Assembly: GCA_033675265.1 (NCBI GenBank)
Contig: JAUJYZ010000277.1
Span: 182,501-246,500, forward strand
Reading direction: 5' to 3'
From: Actinostola sp. cb2023
Taxonomy: Eukaryota; Cnidaria; Anthozoa; Actiniaria; Actinostolidae
DNA length: 64,000 nucleotides
The notes under the pieces are model-generated. The model was not told where the DNA came from, searched no databases, and saw only the letters and a list, made by a program, of their open reading frames with translations. How positions within the stretch are numbered: position 1 is the first letter of the stretch; each line of letters starts with the position of its first letter. Below, one piece after another: positions 45,877 through 58,077 of this stretch. The position numbers and the translations under genes were made by a program.

Positions 45877-46851
45877 TTGCGGGAGACTACTATTTTGAAA
45901 TTTGGGGTGCAGAATGTGAAAATTCCAAATGCCTCAAAATTGGCCTGAAGGAAGGCCTTGGTGAACCCTTTTCGACCATATAAGTTTGAGCTGCATCGGA
46001 TTATTATTTTGGGCAAACGGCCCCAAACTTCCGGTTGCTGCTTGACTTCCGGTTTTTGGAGACAATTTGAGTGCACTTCGGAAACCGCTCAAAATCCTCA
46101 CAATCCTCACGTTTTTACACAAAATACACACATAGTTACAAAGAAGAGATAATTATGTATGATTGGAATAATTTGGCAGTAGTGTAGGTCAAACAATAAA
46201 TATTTTACAGATTTTTAATTTATTTTCTTTTTTCACGATGATTTTCGATAGCCAGTTGCAACACGTTATATCACCGATGGTATTTCAGCTAGCTCTAAAA
46301 AAATACATGTCAGAGAAAGAACAATGTTTCTTCTTGTAGCACATCAAAAAATATTTTTGGGCAATCATATATTGGAGGTAGGAGGAGCCGAAATGCAACC
46401 CCCATTTTCGGCAAATTACGAGACATTTTGTAAACACTTAATGTCACGTGTAAACAGAGAAACTCACCTATTTTGAAAATTTCATGGCTTGAATTCCAAG
46501 CATAAGCTGCATCAATCATAGAAGAATGATTTAATCACATCACTGGATCACTTCAGAGCATTACAGGTTAAAATTAAACGTCTTTGAAGGAATTCCATGC
46601 GTGGTTGTTTCGGGAATTGGAACAGCCGTTCGAAGAAGAAAGCCGTGTTACGTCCTCAAATTGCTCATATGAATTAAGAAAACAGGAGGTTGGATGGGCT
46701 TAAACCCAGTAATGACCTTCAAAGAATGCATACAAACGGTATTGTACCTCGACCTTGCTGTTTTTGAGGAAAATCAAGAGCTGCCGTGTCAAAAGATTGC
46801 AACGGTCAGTGATTGCGTGACATGCCACAGGAAGCCCATCCTTTACACCAT
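45877..46851 (+). repeat. Left 975-bp terminal inverted repeat
   Basis: Contains two ETS-type CCGGAAGT sites in tandem (as ACTTCCGG on this strand, near 46026-46055) and an inward-facing open frame at its inner edge (46694-46867). It also has an outward-facing stretch MIDAAYAWNSSHEIFKI that ends in a consensus splice donor (reverse strand, about 46468-46520). Confidence 0.92.
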
Positions 46852-46867
46852 ATTCCTGTACAATTAA
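46694..46867 (+). CDS. 57-codon open frame at the inner edge of the left TIR
   Basis: ATG-started, reads MGLNPVMTFKECIQTVLYLD with a later C-x2-C (SDCVTCHRKP). The same frame is present, facing inward, in the right repeat (minus strand, from 54840), where it runs on for 72 codons because the unique sequence differs. It could be the first exon of the transposase gene or simply conserved because it lies in the repeat. No function is known. Confidence 0.35.
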   Translation: MGLNPVMTFKECIQTVLYLDLAVFEENQELPCQKIATVSDCVTCHRKPILYTIFLYN

Positions 46868-49800
46868 AATTCAATTGCGCAACTTGTACATTTCTACTGA
46901 CAGCTTATAAAGAAACGTATTTCGCAATGTGGTTTACAGAGATGTTCGGGGCTTGAATTCGTATACGCGTTGCCGGATGAGGTAAGTCAATAAATTCATG
47001 TTAGTTTATACCCGGGTTCCAGAGGTTTGTCTTGCATTTTTCGCGTTGTATTTTTTTACGAGCCGCAAATTTCGCTGGTCGTAAACAAAAACCGCTAATT
47101 TGCTGCTCGTAAAATACAACGAGAGAAATCCTCTACCTCTGGGACTAAGGCAGTTTAGGGTCAAGAATTATGAGAATCGAGCCGGACATTGGTTTTCAGT
47201 AGCTGTGATCGATCACCGGCAGGAGTCGATAAGCTGTTTGATTGTCTGATCGTAAGGCATGCATTATAGTCCCCCAGTAGACTGTAAAACAGTTAGAAGT
47301 TACCTGATTAAAGTTAAAGATTAAAGAACAGAATGACGAGGGAAAAATGCCGCGTGGGGATTGACGCGAGAAGATGAGCGAAAAGTAGGGACTGTTTTGC
47401 AGTCTATTCATCCAGTTACTAATTCCAGTAAACGAGTTTTGATTTTATGCTTTTAAATGTGCAGTTGTAACTTTTGTATAAGTTTATACTCAGTTCAGTT
47501 AAAGATTGCTACACTTGAAAAGGTTTCATTGAAGTTATTTACCGGACAAGTGGAATGTTAATTCTGTACCGATTAACAATCATTATGCATTTTCATATAT
47601 AGGATATAAAGTACATCTCAATGTAAACGGTATTTGTGTTAAAGAAACAAAACTGAGAGCGAAAGTACAAGTACAGGTGAGTTAAAACTTTAATTTGGAA
47701 GTACGCACGTATAATGACTCCCACTCATCCCGTATTATTTGTATTCGTTCATCTAGTTATTTGATAAGATCTAGAATGGCTGCATGTGGATTTGCATCCT
47801 ATGCTGGTGGGCCATGTGGTTCTAGTTCCATGCAACAACCCAGCAAATGTGGAATGCATTCCGCTGAGTAGATGTGAAAAAGATATTCGTGGACATCCCA
47901 GGGCACTCGATATCTGGGATGCAACCCTAATGACTGAGACCCAGCTTATTTTGACAAGAGTTGGTAAGAAAAGCAAATAGGAATAGGGTTGCGGAACGTT
48001 TGTGAAGGGAGATGCTTCAAAAGCCTGGACTATTCCGGGTGAAGGGGAAGATGTACGCACTGTTAAAACCCAATACACGATGCAACTGCTGCGTATAACG
48101 TAGCGCGCACCAATATTTTTTATAGTGTGACCGCGCACGTTGCACTTTTCATTGCATCTGTTGCGCGCGCAACATTTGTCAATGTGAAGACAGTACTAGT
48201 GTGCAATTTTGCTCTTGCATGCAACTATGTGCGCAATAGTTGGTCGTACATGTCTGGGTCTTGGTTTTCAAATGTGTCCCTCTGATCCTCAGCCGGTTTT
48301 TAAAATAACCTCACCACTGGAATTTCAGGATTAAATGTGACAATCATTTATTGCACTGAATCTATTCTCGCACTCTATTTATTCCATTAGGTTTATTTGA
48401 AAGTCATGATAAACAACTCGACCTCACTGTGTGCCCTCGCCATCGAGAAATGTTTGGTACCCGATGGCGCACCTGTAGAAAGACCTGCTCAATACCAACG
48501 GAGTGGACAACACACAAAAGCAGCAATGCTAAAGGAGACAGAGGTATTACAGCTGTCCAGTCCAAAGGATTGCACCAACTAACTGGTCATCTTGTACCCG
48601 TGGGGTCCCGTAAGTAAACAGAACATACTTTAATACATACCCAGCTAGAGGGGTTCGCAGCGCAGGCGTTAGCACTCCTTCTAGGAAATCTAATAAATAA
48701 CAAGTATAGTCAATAATTATGTAACATTATAGTGTATTGCCTTTTCCTTTTAGGAATATGCAAGCGATGTCGGGCGCAGCTGAAAGTGGCAATAGACAGT
48801 GTTGGCGAACCACTATCTGCACCAGCTTTAACAACAACGGAATCGTCGTTGCCAACAGCAGAAGCCACATTGCCGCCACAGATTGTACTCTCGCCTCCAA
48901 CAGACACCGTTTCTATTCAAAGTTCAGACGATAATGAGGTAAGAACACTGAGTAGGTATACAAAAGTGTGATTTCGAAGGTCCGTCGTGCAGAAGATTGT
49001 CTAGACCCTTTGAAATCATCTCAATCATTACTTATAATTTATAATGTAGGGTTATTCTTTATTTTTGTGGGGTTATTCTTTATTTTTTCTACCGTTTTAA
49101 AAGAATAACCATGACGATGGATCAAATAACCGAAACCTTGGCAACAATTAACAATTTTATGTAGACGATGCGCAATTTTAATATGTTCCCTGCGTACAGA
49201 AATGTACTGAACTAATTTTCTTTTTTTTCTTACCAGGAAAACGATGTGAGAAGTGGAGAGAGTAGCGACTCGTTAGTGCATGCATTTAGTCATATGTCAA
49301 TTAGAGAAGACCTAAGCGGCAGCATGGAAAGCACCGAATCCTCAGATGACCCTACCGCATCTTCCAACCTAACTCTGCGTCGCTCAAAGCTAAATGAATT
49401 TTTGAAAGTTTCTGGCAAGACTGATTTAGTATTTGGGCAACCGAAGAAGGCGTGGGAGAATATGAATAATCGGTAGCGAAAAGTTTACGTCACTAGAGCT
49501 ACAAACTCGATTGTGGCAGCGCTAGAGGTAATTTCACCGAAAGATGCGGGTAACCTATGGACAGCTGTTCAGGAGTCTCGTCAAGTAGATCAAGTACTTG
49601 GAGTAAAGTCATATGCCGATGAAAAGTATTTGTCCGCCTTAGCAGAGACTTACGCTAACGCGACCAGCTGGGACACCAGACGCCAAGTCCTGGCAATCAT
49701 GGCAGACTTACTGACACTCAATCAAATTCGTCACTACATACCCGGTCTGACGGCCTATCGGTTCATGATTGCAAGGAAACATATCCAGAAGTATGGACGC

Positions 49801-51997
49801 GGTGTTCCTGTACCTATTGCCAGAACGCCTAGACTTTGCCGCGTAGATGAGAAGCAACTAGATCATTTCCTTGAGTTCATCACTAGCCCACACATAGTCC
49901 AGGATCTACCATTTGGGCAGCGCTACCTTAAGCTTTCAAATGGACGCCTTCTGGAAACACCAAATGTCATCCGATCGATGATTTCATCAAGGATATGTGC
50001 ACAGTATACGCAATTCTGTCAAGAGAGCGGCGTGAAGACCTTTAGCGAGAAAACGATGAGACGAATTTTGTCTGTATGTCCCGCCAACCGTGCGCAAATC
50101 ACTACAGTGCCTGGATTATATTTCAGCTGAAGGCTCAAAAGCCTTTGAAGACCTAGCTGAAGTAGCAACAAAGTTAGAAGGCGTTTATGGGAGTGTGGGT
50201 CACGTCCTGTGCAAAGGCGCTTAAAGAAGGAAAGCAATACATAAAAGCTGATTTTAAGGTAAGGGCTCTTCAGCCAGCTATTTCTAGTTTTTGATGATGG
50301 TGATATATTTAGGATAAAATATGATTCTACCTCAGTCAGGGATTTCACAACAGCCATCTTTATGGTCAATACAATATTATACCTATTGTTCCCAAGAGAA
50401 ATTAAATGTTTTGTCATTCAATTGTTTATGCCCTCATTATGGATGGCTGTTATGTGAAATCTGACTCATTAGTTGTTTGATATTTACGGGCTGCTGTCTC
50501 TGTCTGTCTGTTTGTCTACTAACGATCTGTCTATCTATCAATGTTGAAGTACGAGAATGAAAGGATATATTTATTCCTAATCTGACTAGTAATGTTTATA
50601 TTATATATTTTATAATTTTGACAGGTTCATGTAATAGAGACCAGTGACATAACAGATCACTGTATAACCCACGCCCTAAGTGACACAAAAGAACGCAATA
50701 TGCAGCCGCATGCGATCACGACCATGAAACTTTGTGCTCATCTTGTGAGGAAATAAAGATCGTCCTTAATACCATCGAGGCTGCAGTATATAACAGTGGA
50801 AACTTGCCGGCTGACTATGGCGACGACATCAAGTTTACTTGCCAGCAAGCAATTCAAGCGTGGAAAGCCCACCAGCTACGATCAATACAGCAGGAAATAC
50901 CACGTATCTCTATGATAAACGGGCTGGCTCCCCATCAGATTCTTATCACTCAAGATTGGGCCATGAAATTCCTACCACAAAAAATATCGAGAAACCCAGT
51001 CCGACTGGTTCGGGAAGCGAGGAATTTCATGGCACATCTGTGTAGCTGTTAGAAAATCACCACTAGGAAGTCTACAACACCAGGCCTTTGTACATGTTGT
51101 AAAGAACTCCACCCAAGACAGCCGAGCGGTCATCGCAATCATGGATCACACTTTACGTACATTAAAGATGGAACATCCACAGATAACAACCGCCTTCTAC
51201 AGGCAAGATAACGCCGGCTGTTACCACAGCGTTGTCATGCTAACAGCGTGCCAACTAATGGAAGAAACCACTGGGATTCAGGTGATTGTTAGTAGTTTAT
51301 TCCACGCGTGCGAGGTGCCGACGAACTGAATTTTTACTACCTTTTATTATCAAGATTTTATCACTTGACATTATTATAAAGATGTTGTTAATCTTAACTT
51401 CTGTCGTACTTTTTTAGGTTAGTCGTGTAGACTTTAGCAACCCCCAGGGAGGGAAAGGTTCTTGCGACCGTAAAGCTGCCACGTAAAGGCTCATGTTCGC
51501 AGATACATCAATGAAGGCCACGATGTCCAGACTGCTTTAGACCTCCGCGATGCCATTTCATCTAACGATGGAGTTCGTGGAGTTCGTGTCGCACTGGTGG
51601 ATGGGAGTGCGTTGTCCCCATTGGACGTCGGGAAACTGGAGGGGATTAGCACCCTCAACAATTTCTCATTTAGTGAACGTGGCCTCACCTGCTGGAAGGC
51701 ATATAATGTTGGCCAGGGAAAGACAATCCCCTGGTCTCAACTACAAGGTATATATAACCTGAATAACTGGTTCATGGAAGAGAAAGTTTAGAATTATGAT
51801 AGCGCTTCGGTTTCATTCATCAAAGCCGTGTTTTGATGTTTATAATATAAACTAAGTGAACATCCTAGGAACGTGCGATTTCATTGGTTGCTCAGCGTGA
51901 ACCATTACGCTATAGACGCACGGAGCAGCGCCGGAAAGGCAGCGAGAAAACACCGATTAACAATGTACTTCTGGGTCCGAGCTTGAATAAAGACTGT

Positions 51998-52150
51998 GCA
52001 ACAACCGGTTGTTGGAAAGCGGGTTAATTAACGCTACGGCCCGGGGTTAAATTCGCTAACCTAGGGTTAATTCATAAGATTTTACCCTAAGTATGTTAGC
52101 CATGTTTAACCCTGGGTTAGCGTTAACCCGCTTTCGAACAACCGGGCCCT
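51998..52150. mobile_element. GGGTTAACGCTAACCC-type foldback
   Basis: ACAACCGGTTGTTGGAAAGC on the left and the inverted relative GCTTTCGAACAACCGGGCCC on the right, around TTAACGCT/AGGGTTAA repeats. This family is widespread in cnidarian genomes as I recall. It is inserted in an intron of the broken transposase gene. Confidence 0.65.
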
Positions 52151-52308
52151 GAGGTCTTGAAAATCTACTGAATGCTCTCGCGTTCCGTATAGTATAAATC
52201 ATTTTGAAATTTATTGCTGACGCAGCGAGCGAGCCTGAAGCGAGCGAGCAAGGAAGCAATTCTAATTCATTCACGTAGGCAGAAAAAATCTCGATTTTTC
52301 CCCGGCAT

Positions 52309-52420
52309 GCAGTTTCCAATAACCATCATGCAATTCTCAATAACCATCATGCAATTCTCAATAACTATCATGCAATTCTCAATAACCATCATGCAATTCT
52401 CAATAACCACAATGCTTTTC
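52309..52420. repeat. 21-bp tandem repeat
   Basis: About five copies of TGCAATTCTCAATAACCATCA, in an intron of the transposase-like gene. A (GATA)n run of about 6 units follows at 52434-52458. Confidence 0.93.
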
Positions 52421-52572
52421 GCGCCAACTCCTACATAGATAGATAGATAGATAGATAGTTTATCACGCTATCGTGTGTCAGTTTCACTGAGTGTGAATAT
52501 TCGCATTGAAATCTCAATTATAAGTAATACATTAGTTATTCATAAGCTATATATTCAAAACAAAGAAAGGTA

Positions 52573-52855
52573 GACAAACTACGCTGTTATATTATTATTC
52601 TTCGTTCTCAAACGAAACGAAGTCGGAGTTTTAATGTAACGAAATGCGTATCACAAACTACGCTGTTATATTATTATTCTTCGTTCTCAAAAACGAAACG
52701 AAGTCGGAGTTTTAATGTAACGAAATGCGTATCACAAACTACGCTGTTATATTATTATTCTTCGTTCTCAAACGAAACGAAGTCAGAGTTTTAATGTAAC
52801 GAAATGCGTATCACAAACTACGTTGTTAACTTATATTATTATTCTTCGTTCTCAA
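52573..52855. repeat. 79-bp tandem repeat, about 3.6 copies
   Basis: Units beginning ACAAACTACGCTGTTATATT and including CGTTCTCAAACGAAACGAAG, at 52573, 52652, 52733 and 52812. Copies differ by a base or two. Confidence 0.93.
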
Positions 52856-54682
52856 AAGAAGCGCTGGCGACTGAAGTCAGAGTGGCCCGGTCGAAGCCGT
52901 AAAAGGCGCATCTATACTACGATCGACGGCAAATACAACGTCCAACAACGAACTTTTGAAACTCAGTTTATACTCGCGGAAAATCTACCAATACACACTA
53001 TTAGACACTCACTCTTTTGTTGTCTTTTGTTACTTTGCATCTAATATACACTGACAGCTAATTAGTAGTGCCCAGGTTTATTGGAATCACTCTAAGCTCT
53101 CCGGCACCAACTCTTATCCACAGCTACTAACATTGCATTCACCGTCAGCATTCACTGCTGTTAGGTAGCCTAGTTTATTTTGATTATTATTATTATTATT
53201 ATAGTTCCCAGAACACTGGAAATTGTGAAATTTTCATCCACATTCAGTGATGGTTCTTTCACCGACATCAAGTCTGTAGCTAATCTGACGAGGAAAGTAG
53301 CGCCGGAAGAAGAGAAAGAGGAAGACGGAGACGGAGGAGAAGAGAGCGATGGTGATGATGACCACGACCAGAAGCTTTTCACATGTCCTGTTGAGGGCTG
53401 TGTGTACACATACCAGAAATACAAGTGGCTAGAGAACCATCTAGAATACGGACAGTGCAAACTGATACCGGAAAAAGAAAGCTTTTTTGACAAAGCAAAG
53501 ATAATATATAGTGAAAAACTCACTGTTGGTATGAGTACTCAGCCAGTTCTCGAAACAACTCCCTGCAACGACATTGTGTCAGAGCCGCAAAGTCTCCCGC
53601 AGGGGTGGGCGCTGAAGCTATCAAAGCCGGATCTGTCCGTTTTTCTGATAAGCAGAAAACGTTTCTTGATGAAATGTTTAACAGGGGAAAAGAAACAGGC
53701 CACAAACTGGATGCCGCTACAGTTGCACAGGAGATGCGCTTCGCCAAGGACTTGGCTGGCAATCGCAGATTTCAAGTGGATGAATTTCTTACTCCCAGCC
53801 AAGTACAATCGTACTTTTCAAGAAAAGCATCTAAAGACAGACATAGCTCAGAAGAGGAGGTAGTCGAAGTTGCTGAGCAAGAGGTAGACTCACTCGACGC
53901 AGCTGCAGAAGAACAACTTGCATACACCCAGGCTCGCTGTACCATCGTTGACGAGTGCCAGCTCACACACCCAATCGTGTACGAGTCCATCGATCTCTGC
54001 CACCTTTATGCAACCAATAAGGTGGATAAGTTAAGCATATCTGCCCTCAAGATGGTATGTGAATATCTGGATTTAGATACATCAGACATTGCAGCGAGAC
54101 GCAAAGCACCATACATCGACCGAATCAAGGGTGTTCTATGTACGTGTAGTTGTGTATCTACAGGCCATTAAAATTGATGCAGAGAACTCCGACATAACGT
54201 AAAGTAATAATTAAAAGAAGAAAAAAAAAAAGAAAAAAAAGAAAAGTCCTAAGAAAAATCTAATTCCAATTGTTAGGGCTTCTTATTGAGTTGCCATTCA
54301 GTTACTGGTAAGAAGTATGCAATATGAAAATAACATCAATTATCGAGGCATATAAGTTTATTTTAGTCTGGAAATGTAAACTTGAAAGTACCCGAGGTTG
54401 CCTAACCGTCCCAGTATAACAAAACCTGCTATCAAAAATAATACATACCTCTATCGCATTTCATGTAATAGGGAGGCAGCGAAACAAGGGAGGCAGCGAA
54501 ACAAGGCACCGACGGATTAGACAGTGTTATAACGTTATATTCATTAAACTACTCAAACAGTTATTTCCTTATGTAATCACAACTGTGCTCTTATGTACTG
54601 AGTATGAATTGATTTTTATAATCATAAATAAATAAATAAACCGCGTAAAGAATTATTACTAGCCGAAACTGAACTTGGGTGA

Positions 54683-55657
54683 ATGGTGTAAAGGATGGGC
54701 TTCCTGTGGCATGTCACGCAATCACTGACCGTTGCAGTCTTCTGACACGGCAGCTCTTGATTTTCCTCAAAAACAGCAAGGTCGAGATACAATACCGTTT
54801 GTATGCATTCTTTGAAGGTCATTACTGGGTTTAAGCCCATCCAACCTACTGTTTTCTTAGTTCATATGAGCAATTTGAGGACGTAACACGGCTTTCTTCT
54901 TCGAACGGCTGTTCCAATTCCCGAAACAACCACGCATGGAATTCCTTCAAAGACGTTTAATTTTAACCTGTAATGCTCTGAAGTGATCCAGTGATGTGAT
55001 TAAATCATTCTTCTATGGTTGATGCAGCTTATGCTTGGAATTCAAGCCATGAAATTTTCAAAATAGGTGAGTTTCTCTGTTTACACGTGACATTGAGTGT
55101 TTACAAAATGTCTCGTAATTTGCCGAAAATGAGGGTTGCATTTCGGCTCCTCCTACCTCCAATATATGATTGCCCAAAAATATTTTTTGATGTGCTACAA
55201 GAAGAAACATTGTTCTTTCTCTGACATGTATTTTTTTAGAGCTAGCTGAAATACCATCGGTGATATAACGTGTTGCAACTGGCTATCGAAAATCATCGTG
55301 AAAAAAGAAAATAAAGTCAAAATCTGTAACATATTTATTTTTTGACCTACACTACTGCCAAAGTATTCCAATCATACATAATTATCTCCTCTTTGTAACT
55401 ATGTGTGTATTTTGTGTAAAAACGTGAGGATTGTGATGATTTTGAGCGGTTTCCGAAGTGCACTCAAATTGTCTCCAAAAACCGGAAGTCAAGCAGCAAC
55501 CGGAAGTTTGGGGCCGTTTGCCCAAAATAATAATCCGATGCAGCTCAAACTTACATGGTCGAAAAGGGTTCACCAAGGCCTTCCTTCAGGCCAATTTTGA
55601 GGCATTTGGAATTTTCACATTCTGCACCCCAAATTTCAAAATAGTAGTCTCCCGCAA
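54683..55657 (-). repeat. Right 975-bp terminal inverted repeat
   Basis: Inverted copy of 45877-46851 with the same internal signals. It ends CTCCCGCAA at 55657 and is followed by CTAA. Confidence 0.92.
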
Positions 55658-55661
55658 CTAA

Positions 55662-56700
55662 GTGTGACTCATCATAAGATCAAATATTTCCCAGTAATAA
55701 CATTTCGGTCAAACAACAAAGAGCACGCAATAAAGCTTACGAAACTGTTGGACACAAAAACCATAACTTCCCCAATTTTGCCATTAATGATCCCCAGATA
55801 AACCGAATTCAAAAGCATAGTGGTTATCATTTCTGCTAACAGCGCTGTGGTTATCTATCCTAGATTTCGAAATAATTCCCTGTCAAGATGACAGAAAAAC
55901 GACTTGAAACAAAACATGATGAAAGTTAAACGAAGATTTTGATAAACCCTTACAGGCGATTTATAAACAGGGTATCTTTATAAAGTACTAATGACTTAAA
56001 ACTTACCGTGGTAGAAGGATTGGAAGCAGACCGTCTCATTTCATGAAGGAAATCAAGCACGAATTATGTCGATGACCACAACAGCCGCCATTTTCTCGTC
56101 GGAGTGAGCTGCTCTTTCATCTTGTTTGGCGTGGCGGTTCGAAGCTTAAACTGGTCGATATTTACTTGAATTGCACAAAGAAGGTCTTTTCGGTATTCGA
56201 ATCATACTTTGAGCCTCATTCATGCTTTCAGAGTGAAGAAAACCGGTCTTTCCGAACGTACTTTACTCTTCTCTATCGATGAAAACAATCCCCTGAACAG
56301 CACTGAACTCAAGCATATCGCGCATGCGCAGCAAAAAAGCCCCTTGTTCCTCTACAGAGAAAATTGTTGTTGATATTGAAAGGCTAACTGGCACAAAAAT
56401 TGAGGAAAATGGCGGGTTGTCAAGCGTAATTAGATATTTCCGTTTTAGCGGCATAAGCTCAAGTTTGGCACAAACTAAGGGACCATTGTTTAAAACCAGT
56501 TAGCTGTGACTGCATTTCACAGTAAGTCATTGTTTTTAAAACAAACTGGCCGCCGAGGGAAAAAAATAGGAAAAGAACGGTCTCCAAACTGAATGATGTT
56601 GAAACTTTATTATGGTGAGTTTTGACAGAATGACATACATAATTTACGGCCTGATAACATCAATGTCACGACACGCAACCGTGTGTCATGTCAGATGTTC
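55662..56700. other. No recognisable gene
   Basis: Flank of the 9.8-kb element. A minus-strand frame at 56263-56454 has no motif. GC content is patchy and no exon is recognised. Confidence 0.4.
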
Positions 56701-56707
56701 CATGCTC

Positions 56708-56837
56708 GAGAATCCAGCGGTGCTCTTCGGCGCGTTCTACGACGAAACGTCGCTCCGCCAGAAGTCGTTATAGCAGGCAAGTTCTCCCGCGGCGACGTTT
56801 CATCCGAGCCCGCGCTGAAGAGTACCGCTGGATTATC
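56708..56837. mobile_element. Nested hairpin element
   Basis: Outer arms GAGAATCCAGCGGTGCTCTT and its inverted relative AGAGTACCGCTGGATTATC; inner arms GACGAAACGTCG and CGACGTTTCATC. CpG-rich. Probably a short MITE. Frames open across it are not credible genes. Confidence 0.5.
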
Positions 56838-56989
56838 CAGCATGCAGATGTATCGTGGCAAGTTTATGACAATATTTCATTGGTATTCTGTAAAAAGAAT
56901 TATATTCTGTCAGATCGTTTTTGCGGACATTATCAAAAGATATATACGAAACCATCTGGACCGGCTACTGACCTATACCGATTTATACA

Positions 56990-57400
56990 GGGGGAGGGGA
57001 GGGGGGGAATGGGGAGGAGGGGACAGGGGAGGAGAGAAGCCGGTGGGAGCGCCTGCATCCACACCGCGGTGCCCAAATGTCTGAAAACACCGAAAGTTAA
57101 GCAAATTACTTCAAATTTAAGCTCTAAAATTCTACAGGTTAAGGATTATCTTATTTTCTATAAACTATGAGTTTATAACCTTTTTACTTTTTTATTTTTA
57201 TCGAAAAAGTTATTGGAGTTTGTAGTTACGTTTGGCGAGCCAAAATTTTCGACTCAGATTTTACATTCTTCCTTAGTTTTGATGCAGGAGAAAGCTCGCG
57301 CATGTGCAGACGTTTGACTGCGGTGTGGCCAGCATCCCTCCCTTTTTTTTTTTCTCTCTCTCTCCTCCCCAGTCCCCCCCAGTTTTTGTTAATTTGAGAA
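56990..57400. mobile_element. G-rich-ended inverted-repeat element (tentative)
   Basis: A G-rich tract (56990-57036, GGGGGAGGGGAGGGGGGAAT) and a C-rich tract (57364-57382) bracket inverted relatives: CCACACCGCGGTG...AAATGTCTG on the left, CAGACGTTTGACTGCGGTGT on the right. The right side has a T10 and CTCTCT insertion. Low conservation, so tentative. Confidence 0.35.
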
Positions 57401-58070
57401 AACAGGCTTTGGAAAGTCCCTGATTTATTATTTATTAATCTGCACGCACTGTCAGCCATACCTTTCATTCCATTTTATTTTGACAGCTCCCACGTGATGT
57501 AAACATATCACTGGCCATATTACATTTGCGGGCTCTGAAAATAGACAAAATCGGCTGATGCAACGTTTACATTCTTTAACCCAATTCAAAACTTTTGCAA
57601 ACACCATTTCCATCGATTTCCATATCAATATAATGCTATTGAAATGTCTATTGAAATCGAAATACAACAGACAAAGAACCGTATTCCCAAAAGATCTGAA
57701 ATGGGTCAAAGAATGTAAACATTGTGTTAGTCGATTTGGTCTATTCAGCTCCGATCTGATTGGCTGCTAAGCTGCCATGCGCATGCAAGTTATACTGGAC
57801 TCTCTTTCCTCCGCGACTTCAGTTTGTCGGAGCGGATAGAAAGTGAGTCCGAGACTGGACTACGAGGGCGCGCGAGTTTAATATATCCCACAATCCCGAG
57901 CGAAAGTTTGACAAGGATTTTCAAGCAAAAGATGGTCCTATGAGAAGAACGTCATTAATTAGGTTATATGGTTCCTGATTTCCCAAGAGGAAATGCAAAA
58001 CAAATGCTTTTCAATTCTGTAATGTTAACAAGCTTCATCAAAACAGCTAAAGCATTTTTTGTCCAGAAAT
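57400..58070. other. No recognisable gene
   Basis: Contains two copies of a phrase related to TGCAACGTTTACATTCTTTA / AAGAATGTAAACATTGTGTT in inverted orientation (about 57557-57582 and 57708-57731), with AT-rich sequence between, possibly a diverged foldback. Confidence 0.35.
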
Positions 58071-58077
58071 ATTTATC

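Larger units (their letters stand above)
47776..54171 (+). pseudogene. Multi-exon transposase-like gene with C2H2 finger, broken by frameshifts
   Basis: Probable transposase of the 9.8-kb element. Exon-like parts in order: Cys-rich N-terminus (about 47776-47964, MAACGFASYAGGPCG); CPRHREMFGTRWR (48395-48613); ICKRCRAQL (48754-48940); a large exon 49236-50258 with TLRRSKLNEFLK and SFSEKTMRRIL-type helical DNA-binding parts; 50624-51285 with ITQDWAMKFLP and RQDNAGCYHS, candidate first and second catalytic Asp; 51416-51748 with NPQGGKGSCDR (candidate third acid) and VALVDGSALSPLDV; and 53204-54171 with one zinc finger (FTCPVEGC...HLEYGQC), QGWALK, then RFSDKQKTFLDEMF. Breaks: a TAG at 49474 and frame changes near 47868, 50107, 50197, 50697, 50975, 51486 and 53626. 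I recall many homologues in cnidarian gene sets. The superfamily is uncertain. Confidence 0.7.
45877..55657. mobile_element. 9.8-kb transposon with 975-bp inverted terminal repeats
   Basis: Two inverted repeats of equal length (45877-46851 and 54683-55657, each 975 bp) begin TTGCGGGAGACTACTATTTT and differ by only scattered substitutions where I compared them. A direct CTAA flanks both ends (45873-45876 and 55658-55661), consistent with a 4-bp target duplication. Inside, on the plus strand, is a multi-exon transposase-like gene (about 47776-54171). Four-base duplications together with a D-D-D/E RNase-H-like core recall the Sola superfamily, but I cannot confirm that from sequence alone. Introns of the gene hold a foldback (about 51998-52150) and three tandem arrays. 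The ends look young but the gene is badly broken, which is discordant. Confidence 0.88.
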
